The translations under genes were made by a program, and so were the position numbers. The notes below the pieces were generated by a model, which saw only the letters and a program-made list of their open reading frames with translations, did not search any database and had not been told where the DNA came from. Shown piece by piece: positions 8,518 through 17,588 of a stretch of DNA of 64,000 nt. Within the stretch, counting starts at the first letter, position 1, and each line of letters starts with the position of its first letter. Source of the DNA: Martinezella tropici (GTDB lineage Bacteria; Pseudomonadota; Alphaproteobacteria; Rhizobiales; Rhizobiaceae); NCBI RefSeq assembly GCF_008370325.1, contig NZ_VNIP01000004.1, forward strand, positions 124,001-188,000, written 5' to 3'.

Positions 8518-8750
8518 GCTCTCCCATGTCCTTGAAGGCGGGAGCACGTATTAACCCTCAGTCGTCACCGCCTACATCATCGTTGGCGACGATGTTTTGA
8601 TGGTACTCCTTCGTGGACGGGAGTCCATGCCAAATGCGATGGCAAGGCAACGACGTCGATCTATCTCGATATCAAACCGTAATCATCATGGCCTGAATGT
8701 TGGCAATGGCCCGCCGAAGCGACGCCGCCAATGCCATCATCGTAGCCTGC

Positions 8751-10187
8751 CTATCGCCAGAACCGCTTGGTGTCGAGGACGTCGTCGAGGGCCGCCTGCG
8801 CGGCCGCGATCAATGACCCCTTGTCGGCGTGCAGGATGACCGATTCGGCCTCCGGGTGGTCTTGCAGGCCGTGCTTCTCCAGCACACTGGGGCCTGTTGC
8901 CAGGTCGTTCAGCGCTCCAAGCTGATCCTGCAATTCCTCCATGGCCTTGATGAAACGCTTGTGGCGGCGAGCCTTCTTATTGTCGGCGAACAATGTTTTG
9001 AAGAATTCGGCGGCGTAGCGCAGCTTTTTGGCATCCTTCCTCGCCTCGTGCCGCTGCTCGTCGTCGACATGTGCGAGATCCCGGCCGTGCTTCTTCAGCT
9101 TTTTCCGCATCTTGTCGAGCGCTTCGACCGCCTGTTCGGCGATCGTCTTGTCTTTTGCCGGCCCAGCCAGATAGGCGCCCGTGTGCAGCCATTCATGGAA
9201 ATCCAGCATCAGCGCTCTGGCGCGGGGTGATCCCAGAGCGTTCTCGACCTCGTCATAGGCGGCCTCGCGTGCTTCCTGCAGCCTGTCCGCAAAATCCCCG
9301 TCTTTCGCTTTCGGCAAAAGCACGTCGATGTTGCGGGCTTCGCCCAGCACGCCGGCTAGCCAGCGGAATTCGCTGGATAATCGACGAGCTTCATCGTCCA
9401 GGATCGGCTTGAAGAGTGAAATGGCGGATCGCAACCGCCGCATCGCGACGCGTGCCTGGTGAAGCGCTTCAGCGCTTCTTCGGTGCAGCAGTACGGTTTC
9501 GTTCAATCGAAACTGGCGGAAACAGGCTTGCGCTATCACCTGGAATCCCTCCACGGCGGTCGACCGCCACTCCAGGTCGATTTCCGCTGATTTATACACA
9601 TGTTGCGCCGCGGCCAGCAGCCGATAGCCGCGCTCGGCCTTGGAATGAATGCCGAACTTGAATGGAACGATCGCCTCGATCTTGCGGGCGAGAGCAAACA
9701 AGTCCTTCGGATCACCGTCCTTCAATTCCAGCTCTATCTCGCAGATAGGCGCCTGCCGATCAGCCTCCACGGCCGTGCCCCGATCGGCAGCGAGCTCGAT
9801 CTTGGAGCCGTTCTCGATCAGGTTCCAGATTCTGCGGTCGATGGAAACCTCAAACTGAGGAAAGAGATCTTCCCGAATGTCGCCGAACTGATTGAGAAGA
9901 GGGCTTGTATGGTCGAGGGCAGGAACGTCCGTCTCGACGGCGGTCTCCCATTCCGATCGGGCAAACAGCGAGGCGCTGGGACCGGTTGCCTTCACCGTTT
10001 GCGTCCTCGCGGCACCAGAACGGCGGATACGGAGTGTGAAACCTGCGTCGAACAGCCTGCGGTCGTTCGTATCGAAATAAATCGAACGCTGCTCGACCGT
10101 CTCGGCAGGTTCGCCAAGAAGGTCCGACGAGACGAGGCTATCCATCTCCGAATGCGACAGATCAAGCTTCAGTTCGATTTCAGCCAC
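8751..10187 (-). CDS. CYTH-CHAD domain protein (inorganic triphosphatase-like)
   Basis: About 478 residues. GTG 10187 is the likely start: AGGGAG lies 7 bp upstream and it places the CYTH signature EIELKLDL at the N-terminus. Residues 1 to about 200 form the CYTH tunnel with repeated charged strands (YFDTNDRRLF, LRIRRSG, EIELELKDGD, KAERGYRLL). Residues about 215-470 are a CHAD helical domain with conserved His/Arg pairs (HQARVAMRRLRSAI, DDEQRHEARKDAKKLRYAAEF). CYTH proteins hydrolyse triphosphate groups, and CHAD binds polyphosphate. It is likely a cytoplasmic or granule-associated polyphosphate enzyme. A weak EcfG-like site lies just upstream. Confidence 0.85.
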   Translation of the reverse strand: MAEIELKLDLSHSEMDSLVSSDLLGEPAETVEQRSIYFDTNDRRLFDAGFTLRIRRSGAARTQTVKATGPSASLFARSEWETAVETDVPALDHTSPLLNQFGDIREDLFPQFEVSIDRRIWNLIENGSKIELAADRGTAVEADRQAPICEIELELKDGDPKDLFALARKIEAIVPFKFGIHSKAERGYRLLAAAQHVYKSAEIDLEWRSTAVEGFQVIAQACFRQFRLNETVLLHRRSAEALHQARVAMRRLRSAISLFKPILDDEARRLSSEFRWLAGVLGEARNIDVLLPKAKDGDFADRLQEAREAAYDEVENALGSPRARALMLDFHEWLHTGAYLAGPAKDKTIAEQAVEALDKMRKKLKKHGRDLAHVDDEQRHEARKDAKKLRYAAEFFKTLFADNKKARRHKRFIKAMEELQDQLGALNDLATGPSVLEKHGLQDHPEAESVILHADKGSLIAAAQAALDDVLDTKRFWR

Positions 10188-10220
10188 CTTGATGCTCCCT
10201 ATGCCCTCTATGATCTGTGG

Positions 10221-10246
10221 AACGGTTTCGTAGTAGGGATAGTTCA
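10221..10246 (-). promoter_or_regulatory. Weak EcfG-like promoter candidate for the CYTH-CHAD gene
   Basis: Read on the minus strand this is TGAAC-N17-CGTT: the -10 is exact and the -35 has one mismatch to GGAAC. It is 34 bp upstream of the GTG start on the correct strand. Alone it would not be convincing; it is listed because neighbouring genes carry better copies. Confidence 0.3.
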
Positions 10247-10441
10247 ATCGTCTCACATCCAGATGAAAGCACGCTTTCTCCGCAAGATCACTGTCTGGCG
10301 TGAGAAAATCGACTGAAAACAGGGGTATGGCCGGATAAAATCGGTGACGCAGCCAAAGGCTCGCCCTCGATTGTGGCGAGTTTCTTCTTGAGCATCATCG
10401 GCAGGCCCGATGCCACGGCCGGCCGTTTCGCAGGCAGCCAA

Positions 10442-10597
10442 CTAATGGTGCTTGAAATATTGCACCTCGCGCTCGTGCTTTTCGGCAGCCTCGCGGGTTT
10501 TGAAGGTTCCGAGATTCCTGCGCTTGTTTGTCTTCGGATCGACCTTGCGTGAGTAAAGCCGGTATTCGCCAGATTTCAGTTTGCGGATCATGGTCAT
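10442..10597 (-). CDS. Small basic conserved protein of 51 residues
   Basis: The frame reads MTMIRKLKSGEYRLYSRKVD and continues through PKTNKRRNLGTFKTREAAEK to a stop at 10442. The KxGxYRLYSRK...RRNLGTFxTREAAxxHE pattern is a compact strand-strand-helix arrangement like the N-terminal DNA-contacting arm of phage integrases, and short rhizobial proteins of this kind are familiar. GGAG lies 4 bp before the ATG at 10597. No partner gene is evident; it stands alone between the CYTH-CHAD gene and the molybdoenzyme operon. Confidence 0.7.
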   Translation of the reverse strand: MTMIRKLKSGEYRLYSRKVDPKTNKRRNLGTFKTREAAEKHEREVQYFKHH

Positions 10598-10758
10598 ATT
10601 CTCCGTTCAAAGAGATTTAATCCTCGTAGGCCTGTTCTGGTTCCAAGGGACCCGATTGGCGCGATGCCGTTGCCATTGCCATTGCCATCGTGCCTCGTGA
10701 AAGCCGGAACGATCGCTGGCACGGTCCTCACTAAATCCAAGGCACGCGCAATCTTCCG

Positions 10759-10783
10759 GGAACAATTGGCCGCCCGTCTGGTT
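10759..10783 (+). promoter_or_regulatory. EcfG-like promoter candidate upstream of the molybdoenzyme operon
   Basis: GGAAC (10759-10763), 16 bp, then GGTT (10780-10783). It is on the strand of the operon starting at 10953, 170 bp upstream of it. The gene-free stretch 10598-10952 holds this site and otherwise nothing I can support. The -10 differs from CGTT in one base. Confidence 0.35.
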
Positions 10784-10952
10784 TTCGCTCAGGCAGCAGC
10801 GGAGGCTTGGAGATGAACAAGCGCGCTGTCCGCTCCGGCTGCCAGGCAAAGGCGCGTGAGGTCTGCGGATCGGATGCCGGCCTGGAAACGCTGGTTGGAC
10901 GCTATTGCCCGATATGACAAGCGCATCGGTTGCCATCAGGGAGGCAAAGATC

Positions 10953-11483
10953 ATGAAGTTCACGATCAACGGTGAAAACGTTGAAGTGCAGCCTGATATT
11001 CGCACATCGCTGCTCGATCTGCTGCGCAATATCCTTGGGTTTACCGGTACAAAGAAGGGATGCGATCAGGGCGCTTGCGGCGCCTGCACGGTCTTGGTCG
11101 ACGGTGAGCGCATCAATTCCTGCCTGGCGCTCGCAGTCCAGTATCAGGGCCGCAGCATCACGACGATCGAGGGTATTGCTTCGGAACGCCAGCTTCACCC
11201 GTTGCAGCAGGCTTTCGTCGAATGTGAAGGCTTTCAATGCGGATATTGTACGCCGGGGCAGCTCTGCTCGGCGATCGGCATGATGCATGAGGTCGATCGC
11301 AACGTGCCGAGTGCGGTCACGAAGGACCTTTCGGCAACGAGCGTCATTCTCGACGAGATCGAGCTCCGCGAACGAATGAGCGGTAATCTCTGTCGATGCG
11401 GCGCCTATAACGGCATTGTCGAGGCCATCTCGCAGACTTTCGCGGAAAGTGAAACGGAGAACAAGAGGAGGGTACGGGCATGA
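10953..11483 (+). CDS. [2Fe-2S] subunit of a xanthine-oxidase-family molybdoenzyme (PaoA/YagT-like)
   Basis: About 176 residues. The N-terminal plant-type ferredoxin domain has the GCDQGACGACTV cluster loop and a fourth Cys in RINSCLAL. The C-terminal four-helix domain has FQCGYCTPGQ and GNLCRCGAYNGI for the second [2Fe-2S] cluster. ATG 10953 with GGGAGG upstream is preferred over a longer frame from 10905. Unlike E. coli YagT, no twin-arginine signal is seen, so the complex should be cytoplasmic. It transfers electrons from the Mo site to FAD. Its stop overlaps the next gene by 4 bp. Confidence 0.9.
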   Translation: MKFTINGENVEVQPDIRTSLLDLLRNILGFTGTKKGCDQGACGACTVLVDGERINSCLALAVQYQGRSITTIEGIASERQLHPLQQAFVECEGFQCGYCTPGQLCSAIGMMHEVDRNVPSAVTKDLSATSVILDEIELRERMSGNLCRCGAYNGIVEAISQTFAESETENKRRVRA

Positions 11484-12469
11484 ACCTCTTCTCTTACGAG
11501 CAGGCATCCAACGCCACCGCCGCCATCGATCTTGCCAAAGCCGGCAACGCGCCGCGATATCTTGGCGGAGGCACGAATCTCGTCGATCTGATGCGCGAAG
11601 ACATCGAACGCCCGGACATGCTGATCGATATCACGCAATTGCCCGCCGACATCGAACCACGTTCCGACGGCAGCCTTCTGATCGGTGCCGCGGCAAAGAA
11701 CACCGCGCTTGCGGCGGATTCGTATGTTCGCTCGGCCTTTCCACTGCTTGCCCGCTCCATCCTTGCGGGGGCGAGCGCTCAAATCCGCAACATGGCAACC
11801 GTCGGCGGCAATATCTTACAACGCACGCGCTGTCGGTATTTTTATGACGATGCCGCCCATTGCAACAAGCGGCATCCGGGTGATGGCTGCGATGCCAGAG
11901 ACGGCTTCAACCGTTATCATGCGATCCTTGGCGCCTCGCCTTCCTGTGTCGCCACCCATCCGTCCGACATGTGCGTCGCGCTTGCCGCGCTGGATGCGAG
12001 GCTGCACCTGAAGGGTTCTATCGGTTTGCGCAGCATGCCTCTCCTGGATCTACACCGATTGCCCGGAGAAAGGCCTGATATCGAAACGGAATTGCAGCCG
12101 AACGAACTGATCACGGCGGTTGAAATTCCGCCGCTTCCCTTCGCCAGACGCTCCACTTATCGCAAGGTGCGCGACCGCGCGAGCTACGCCTTCGCTTTGA
12201 TCTCCGTCGCCGCCGCAGTCGACATCGACGAGGCGGGCAAGGTGCGCGATGTCCGCCTGGCACTCGGCGGCGTTGCCCATAAGCCCTGGCGCGCCTTAAA
12301 GGCCGAAGCGGTTCTAAAAGGCAAGCCTGCCAATGTCGAAAGCTTTCGCGCGGCAGCCGAAGCGGAACTCGCCGCGGCGGTTGGGCTGAAGGATAACGGA
12401 TTCAAGATCGAACTGGCGAAACGAACGATCGTCGCCGTTCTCGATGAGTTGAAGGGAGAGGGCGCATGA
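11480..12469 (+). CDS. FAD-binding subunit of xanthine-oxidase-family molybdoenzyme (PaoB/YagS-like)
   Basis: A 329-residue protein with a PCMH-type FAD domain: RYLGGGTNLVDLM near 27-39 and RNMATVGGNILQRTRC near 103-118 contact FAD. Cysteines at 118, 128, 137 and 156 (CRYF, CNKRHPGDGC, ASPSC) match the insertion that binds an extra [4Fe-4S] cluster in PaoB-type subunits. The C-terminal CO-dehydrogenase-like domain contains ALGGVAHKPWRA. The start overlaps the upstream stop, and its own stop overlaps the next ATG (ATGA), so translation is coupled. It passes electrons to an external acceptor. Confidence 0.9.
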   Translation: MNLFSYEQASNATAAIDLAKAGNAPRYLGGGTNLVDLMREDIERPDMLIDITQLPADIEPRSDGSLLIGAAAKNTALAADSYVRSAFPLLARSILAGASAQIRNMATVGGNILQRTRCRYFYDDAAHCNKRHPGDGCDARDGFNRYHAILGASPSCVATHPSDMCVALAALDARLHLKGSIGLRSMPLLDLHRLPGERPDIETELQPNELITAVEIPPLPFARRSTYRKVRDRASYAFALISVAAAVDIDEAGKVRDVRLALGGVAHKPWRALKAEAVLKGKPANVESFRAAAEAELAAAVGLKDNGFKIELAKRTIVAVLDELKGEGA

Positions 12470-14751
12470 GCGTACAATCCGACACTTCGAAAGGAATGCC
12501 CGGCAGCTGGCAGCCGGCCGTTACATCTGATCCGCTGCTGCGCAAGCACGGCGCGCTCGGACGGCCGATCTCACGTGTCGACGGGCCGCTCAAAGTCCAG
12601 GGCAAGGCCCGCTTTGCAGCCGAATATCCTTATGAGGATATCTGCTACGCCGCGCTCGTCTTCAGCAAGATCGCGCGGGGCCGCATTACCGCGCTTGATA
12701 CCGCGGCTGCCGAAAAGGCGCCCGGCGTCGTGCTGGTGATGACTTACCGGAATGCGCCCCGAATGAAAGCGCCGTCCCTGATGATGTCCTCGCCGTCGGC
12801 CGCCGGTGCAAGCGACCTGCCCGTCATGCAGAACGACGAAATCCACTGGAACGGCCAGGCTGTCGCGGTGGTTCTCGGCGAAACGCAGGAGCAAGCCGAC
12901 TACGCGGCATCGCTGATCGCGGTGGAATATGCTCCGCTTCGCGCAGTCACTTCCTTTGAGGAGGCCAAGAGGAAGCCGCGTCAGCTGGAGACGTTGCTCG
13001 GCGAGCCGCCCATCCTGGAAATCGGCGATGCGGAAGGTGCCTTAAAGGCATCTGAAGTGCAGGTGGACAACATTTATCGAACGCCTCGGTACAATCATAA
13101 CGCAATTGAGCTGCACGCCGCGACGGCCGTCTGGAAGGGGGATGAACTGCGCGTACACGATGCGACACAAATGATCGATCTGACCGCCGGGCAACTCGCC
13201 GACATTTTCGACATCGATCCGAGCAAGGTGCGTGTGACCTCCCCCTATGTCGGCGGAGGCTTTGGCGGCAAGTGCCTGTGGGATCATCAGATCCTGGCAT
13301 GCGCGGCCGCCAAGCTCGCGCAGCGCCCGGTCCGGATCATGCTGTCGCGCGAGGGCGTCTTTCGCCTCGTCGGCGGCCGTACGCTAACGGAGCAGCGGGT
13401 GGCGCTGGGCGCCAATGCCGACGGAACGCTGAATGCGCTCATACATACCGGCATCGTCGCTATGACGCTGCATAATTCCTGCCCCGAACAGTTCACCTTT
13501 CCGGCCCGCCATCTCTATGCCGCCAAAACCTTCCGCCTGGCTCAGGAGGTTGCCGACATGGATATGCTGGTGAATACCTTCATGCGCGCACCGGGCGAAG
13601 CCATCGGGACGTTCGCGCTGGAATGCGCGCTGGACGAACTGGCCGATAAGCTCGGTATCGATCCGGTCGAACTGCGCAAACGTATCGAGCCGGAAAACGA
13701 TCCGACGAGCGGGAAGTCCTTCTCCTCGCGTCATTTGCTCGACGCCTATGAGAAGGGCGCGAAGCAATTCGGCTGGCATCGCCGCAATCCGGAGCAGCGT
13801 CGGCAGCGCGAAGGAGAATGGCTGATCGGCATGGGCTGCGCGACGGCGACCTATCCTTACTATCGCTTTCCCGGAACGGCGGCCAGTATCAGGCTGACGG
13901 CTAACGGTCGCGTCACGGTTTCGACGGCGGTTCACGACATGGGAATGGGCACGGCAACGGCGCAGGTGCAGCACATTGCCGCGCGCCTTGGCATTCCGGC
14001 CGATCGGATCAACTTCGAATATGGCGACAGCGCGTTGCCTCGCGGCGTCATTGCCGGGGGCTCGACACAGACGGCTTCGATCGGCGGCGCTGTCATTGCC
14101 GCGACGGAGGTCTTTATCGAAGAGTTGATCAAGCTTGCAGGAAATGCCTTGCCGCTCGCCGGCCTTTCGCTTGCCGACGTCGAGCCTCGTGATGGCGGGA
14201 TCGGGCATCGTGACGATGCCGACCGCTTCGAGACATATGAATCGATTCTCCGTCGCTCCGGCCGCAATGAGCTTGTCTGCCAGGCCGAAGCACCACCGCC
14301 GGCCGAGATGGAAGCTTTCTCGATGCATTCCTACGGTGCGCAATTCTGCGAATTGCGTGTCAGCGAGATTACCGGAGAAATTCGAGTTACGCGCTTCCTC
14401 GGTTCATTTGATGCCGGACGTATTCTGAACGCCAAGACGGCGACCAGTCAGTTCAAGGGAGGCATCGTCATGGGAATTGGTCTCGCCTTGACGGAAGAGA
14501 CGAATTTCGATGAGCGGACAGGCCGCGTCGTCAATGCCTCACTCGCCGAATATCATGTGCCAGTGCACATGGATGTGCCGCAGATCGATATCCTCTACAC
14601 CGATGTCGCCGATCCGCAGGCGCCAATGGGAGCGCGCGGGATCGGCGAAATCGGCATAACGGGTGTGGCGGCAGCCGTTGCCAACGCTGTCTTTAACGCG
14701 ACCGGCAGGCGCGTTCGCGAGCTGCCGATCACGCTTGATAAAATGATCTAA
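12466..14751 (+). CDS. Molybdopterin-binding catalytic subunit, xanthine-oxidase family (PaoC/YagR-like)
   Basis: A 761-residue catalytic subunit. Opening LGRPISRVDGPLKVQGKARF is typical, followed by an aldehyde oxidase a/b hammerhead. The moco-binding part has SPYVGGGFGGKCLWDHQILA, FMRAPGEAIGTFALE and GGSTQTASIGGA. The near-invariant catalytic Glu lies in ARGIGEIGITG (Glu about 728), close to the C-terminus. Homologues oxidise aromatic or other aldehydes to acids, and the substrate here is unknown. I saw no dedicated XdhC-type maturation factor beside it, which such enzymes usually need. Confidence 0.9.
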   Translation: MSVQSDTSKGMPGSWQPAVTSDPLLRKHGALGRPISRVDGPLKVQGKARFAAEYPYEDICYAALVFSKIARGRITALDTAAAEKAPGVVLVMTYRNAPRMKAPSLMMSSPSAAGASDLPVMQNDEIHWNGQAVAVVLGETQEQADYAASLIAVEYAPLRAVTSFEEAKRKPRQLETLLGEPPILEIGDAEGALKASEVQVDNIYRTPRYNHNAIELHAATAVWKGDELRVHDATQMIDLTAGQLADIFDIDPSKVRVTSPYVGGGFGGKCLWDHQILACAAAKLAQRPVRIMLSREGVFRLVGGRTLTEQRVALGANADGTLNALIHTGIVAMTLHNSCPEQFTFPARHLYAAKTFRLAQEVADMDMLVNTFMRAPGEAIGTFALECALDELADKLGIDPVELRKRIEPENDPTSGKSFSSRHLLDAYEKGAKQFGWHRRNPEQRRQREGEWLIGMGCATATYPYYRFPGTAASIRLTANGRVTVSTAVHDMGMGTATAQVQHIAARLGIPADRINFEYGDSALPRGVIAGGSTQTASIGGAVIAATEVFIEELIKLAGNALPLAGLSLADVEPRDGGIGHRDDADRFETYESILRRSGRNELVCQAEAPPPAEMEAFSMHSYGAQFCELRVSEITGEIRVTRFLGSFDAGRILNAKTATSQFKGGIVMGIGLALTEETNFDERTGRVVNASLAEYHVPVHMDVPQIDILYTDVADPQAPMGARGIGEIGITGVAAAVANAVFNATGRRVRELPITLDKMI

Positions 14752-15022
14752 CGTAAGTGCAGCCTTAAGTTAAGCGGATTACATCGCTGCGCTTTGGCCG
14801 ATGAAGAGTTTCGCAAGGGGGTACAAGCTGCGTGCTTCACACGTGAAAGCTGTGCATCTATTTGGACTCCTTTCGCCGGCTCTATTCTATCGAGTAAGTA
14901 TTTCGCATGATGGCGAGGACTGAGCTATTAACAGCGAAGCTATCGAGATGGAAAGACCGCCGCCCCGTGTCGCTCGCATTGATTGGCGAAATAGGAAGAC
15001 AGTATTTTTTGAAAGTCGTGGG

Positions 15023-15047
15023 GGAACCAAAGCCTAATCCGTCTGTT
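15023..15047 (+). promoter_or_regulatory. EcfG-like promoter for the Con-10-like/DUF892 gene pair
   Basis: GGAAC (15023-15027), 16 bp, TGTT (15044-15047), about 50 bp upstream of the ATG at 15097. One base differs from the CGTT -10. The gene-free stretch 14752-15096 contains this site and no other feature I can support. Confidence 0.5.
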
Positions 15048-15096
15048 TGGAAGTCGAGACCGGCAAGGTCTCGCAATCAAGCCAAGGAGAAAGAAC

Positions 15097-15273
15097 ATGG
15101 CAACTCAAGGCGGTTCACATGACCAGAACGTCAAAGCTGGTCAGAAAAGCCACAAGAATACCGGCACGAAGCAGCAAGCTTCATCTCGGAAAGAGCAATC
15201 AAAAGAGGGAACGCGTGGTGGCAGCCACGAACAACATGTGAAGGCCGGCCAGCAGAGTCACAAGAACTCGTGA
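15097..15273 (+). CDS. Con-10/GsiB-like small hydrophilic stress protein, two repeats
   Basis: A 58-residue protein that is almost a tandem repeat: GGSHDQNVKAGQKSHKN (residues 5-21) and GGSHEQHVKAGQQSHKN (residues 41-57), joined by a Gln/Lys/Ser linker. It is very hydrophilic, lacks hydrophobic core residues and is probably disordered. The G-x-K-G-G-type repeats resemble the stress-induced KGG/Con-10 family (GsiB in Bacillus, con-10 in Neurospora), here with GGSH in place of the usual GG. A GGAGA site precedes the ATG. An EcfG-like promoter lies about 50 bp upstream, and the ferritin-like gene follows in the same direction. Confidence 0.75.
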   Translation: MATQGGSHDQNVKAGQKSHKNTGTKQQASSRKEQSKEGTRGGSHEQHVKAGQQSHKNS

Positions 15274-15369
15274 TCTAGTTTTCATGCAATGCCGCGTAGG
15301 CGGCCTTTCTCTGCGGCGGTAAAAAGCCAGCCGCGCAAAAGAACTCACCAATAATCGTTGGAGGAAACA

Positions 15370-15870
15370 ATGGCATCACAGAAGACATTGAATGATCTGT
15401 TCTTGGACACCTTGAAGGACATATACTACGCCGAGAAGCAAATTCTCAAGGCCCTGCCCAAGATGGCGCGTGCGGCGCAGGCAGAAGAAGGCAAGCAAGG
15501 CTTTCTGCATCATCGCGATGAAACGCAAGGTCATGTCGAGCGCCTGGAGCAGGTTTTCGAAATGCTGGGAAAGCCAGCGCGGGGCAAGACATGCGAAGCG
15601 ATCCAGGGCATCATAGCCGAAGCCGACGAGATCACCGAAGAGTTCAAGGGTACGCCCGCTCTCGACGCTGGCCTCATCTCCTCCGCCCAGGCTGTCGAGC
15701 ACTATGAAATCGCCCGCTACGGCACTCTTATCGAGTGGGCCAAGCAACTTGGGTTGAAGGACGCTGTGCCACTTCTTCAGCAGACGCTGGCAGAAGAAAA
15801 AGCCACCGACCAGAAGCTTACCAAGCTTGCGGAAACGGCGGCGAACGCAAAGGCGAAAAAAGCGGCGTAG
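15370..15870 (+). CDS. Ferritin-like DUF892 (YciE/YciF-type) stress protein
   Basis: About 166 residues starting MASQKTLNDLFLDTLKDIYY, the usual opening of DUF892 proteins. It forms a four-helix bundle with Glu/His residues suited to a di-metal site (YAEKQILKAL, HRDETQGHVERLEQVFE, VEHYEIARYGTL, EEKATDQKLTKL). The C-terminus is Ala/Lys rich. GGAGG lies 5 bp before ATG 15370; a TTG at 15358 is in frame but lies before that site. Family members are induced by stress and stationary phase; the enzymatic role is unproven. It is 96 bp after the Con-10-like gene and likely cotranscribed with it. Confidence 0.88.
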   Translation: MASQKTLNDLFLDTLKDIYYAEKQILKALPKMARAAQAEEGKQGFLHHRDETQGHVERLEQVFEMLGKPARGKTCEAIQGIIAEADEITEEFKGTPALDAGLISSAQAVEHYEIARYGTLIEWAKQLGLKDAVPLLQQTLAEEKATDQKLTKLAETAANAKAKKAA

Positions 15871-16047
15871 AACCTTGGTCGTATTTCATTCGTCGATGCG
15901 CTGCCGAGGGCAGCGCATCGCTCGGTCAAGCATGACGGCGTCCTGCTGCAGCGGTGCAGCATTTCACGGAATCTCTGAGCCGCTCTATCTCATTGTTTTT
16001 ACGCAATTCCGGACGGAAAACCGCTGCGCACTTTTCCTGGAATTGCT

Positions 16048-17142
16048 CTAACGACGCAGGACAGCGGAGGGAATACGCAAGAAAATTTTCAGCCCTGCCG
16101 GATTCCATTCGCGCTCGATGGCTCCCTGAAGCGACCCAACCGTCGCTTTCTCGAGCTGCGAACCGAAGCCCCCAGGGCCATCGGGCTGATGGACGGCCGG
16201 CCCTCCGATTTCCCTCCAGATGAGCGAGAAGTCCGTGTCGTTGCGCACCTCGATTTCGATGCGGCCCTCGGGTACCGATAAGGCGCCGTACTTCGTCGCG
16301 TTCGTCGAGAATTCGTGCAGGAGCAAGGCAAGCGACGTCAACATATTCCCGCGCACCGGAACATCCTGGCCTCCTATGGAGACACGCTCCACGCCATCGA
16401 CCTGATGGGCGGCAAAGAGAGCCTTGACGAGCGCAAAGAACGTCGTTTCCTGCGGCTGATAGTTCACTGCAAGTCCGACATCGGGGAGGGTCAGATCGTT
16501 TGCGATTGCCAATGCGCTTATACGGGCTCGCACGTCGCGTGCAAGTTCGGGGACCGTCGTTGCCGTACGCTCGCTCAAGCCGATCACTGCGTTCGCGATA
16601 GCGAAAATATTCTTGATTCTATGGTTCATTTCCCGAAGCAGGAGGATCTGCCGTTCGGCGGCGCGCTTGCGCTCGGAAATGTCACGGGCGACTTTCGAAG
16701 CTCCGACGATGCTGCCATTACTGTCGCGGACCGGGGAAACCGTCAGCGAAATATCCAGCAAGGTCCCATCCTTGCGGCGGCGGACGGTTTCATAGTGTTC
16801 GATCCTCTTTCCGCCGCGGATGCTGCCAATGATGACGTCTTCCTCATGCAGTCGATCTTCGGGGATGATAATGGAAATATGCTGGCCGATCGCTTCGTTC
16901 GCGGTATATCCGAAAAGCCGTTCGGCGCTTCGGTTCCAGCTCGTGATGTGGCCGGTGAGGGATTTGCTGACGATCGCGTCGTCGGAGTTCTCGACGATGG
17001 CCGCGAGCAAGGCCTGCGCTGGAGGAGCGTCCACGCCGGCGGGTTCTGCAGACGTCACGATCGTGGCTCGTGATGATGAAGTTGTTGCTGTTTCGCGTTG
17101 CAAATCTATCGATTGTAGTAAGTGAGGTGCCTCCTCACGCAT
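16048..17142 (-). CDS. PAS domain HWE-family sensor histidine kinase
   Basis: 364 residues, no membrane segment or signal peptide. One PAS domain (about 43-155: [18 protein letters not shown] to [17 protein letters not shown]) is followed by the HWE kinase core: phospho-acceptor His174 in EMNHRIKN, N-box [15 protein letters not shown] (275-288) and the defining W-x-E in IWREIGGPA (309-311). The extra PAC-like [19 protein letters not shown] supports a ligand- or redox-sensing PAS. GGGAGG precedes ATG 17142. No response regulator is adjacent. HWE/HisKA2 kinases in rhizobia often feed the PhyR-EcfG stress pathway, which fits the surrounding stress genes; this link is inferred. Confidence 0.88.
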   Translation of the reverse strand: MREEAPHLLQSIDLQRETATTSSSRATIVTSAEPAGVDAPPAQALLAAIVENSDDAIVSKSLTGHITSWNRSAERLFGYTANEAIGQHISIIIPEDRLHEEDVIIGSIRGGKRIEHYETVRRRKDGTLLDISLTVSPVRDSNGSIVGASKVARDISERKRAAERQILLLREMNHRIKNIFAIANAVIGLSERTATTVPELARDVRARISALAIANDLTLPDVGLAVNYQPQETTFFALVKALFAAHQVDGVERVSIGGQDVPVRGNMLTSLALLLHEFSTNATKYGALSVPEGRIEIEVRNDTDFSLIWREIGGPAVHQPDGPGGFGSQLEKATVGSLQGAIEREWNPAGLKIFLRIPSAVLRR

Positions 17143-17398
17143 TCACTGCCTCCCGTTTTCTATCACTCCGTTATCGGAGAACGATGATCTCCCAGGTTTT
17201 CGGCACTCAAACAGATATGGATCAGCCTGATTGCCAGATGCAGATGGCCTCGATGCTCAGCTCACCTACGATCCCCGCATTCGGATTTTCAGGCCAAGGA
17301 ATAGCAACATTCTTAAGCTCCTTGCGGAGACCAGGTCGCCCACGGCCGAGCAATATCTTGGCTCGCCCTGTCGAGGCCAGTTTTTCCGGCTGCCATGC

Positions 17399-17560
17399 CT
17401 AACGCCTCATCACATTCATGACCAGCGAGACAACGAAGAATAGCAGGAAGATGAAGAACAGTACCTGAGCAATTGACGCCGACGCACCGGCAATACCGCC
17501 AAATCCAAGGGCGCCCGCGATCAGGGCTACGACGAGAAATACCAACGCATAGTAAAGCAT
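17399..17560 (-). CDS. DUF1328 small membrane protein (YtjA-like)
   Basis: A 53-residue protein: [20 protein letters not shown], a Gly/Ala-rich turn, then a second hydrophobic helix ending VMNVMRR. Two membrane segments with the [14 protein letters not shown] linker are typical of DUF1328. GGAG is 6 bp before ATG 17560. A perfect EcfG promoter (17589-17614) sits directly upstream, so it is very likely a general stress response gene. Its molecular function is unknown. Confidence 0.85.
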   Translation of the reverse strand: MLYYALVFLVVALIAGALGFGGIAGASASIAQVLFFIFLLFFVVSLVMNVMRR

Positions 17561-17588
17561 CTCACTCTCCATTTGTTACCCAATAGAG

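Noticed and set aside
14907..15122. 71-codon frame before the Con-10-like gene
   Set aside because: It overlaps both the EcfG-like promoter and the start of the Con-10-like gene, which is far better supported.
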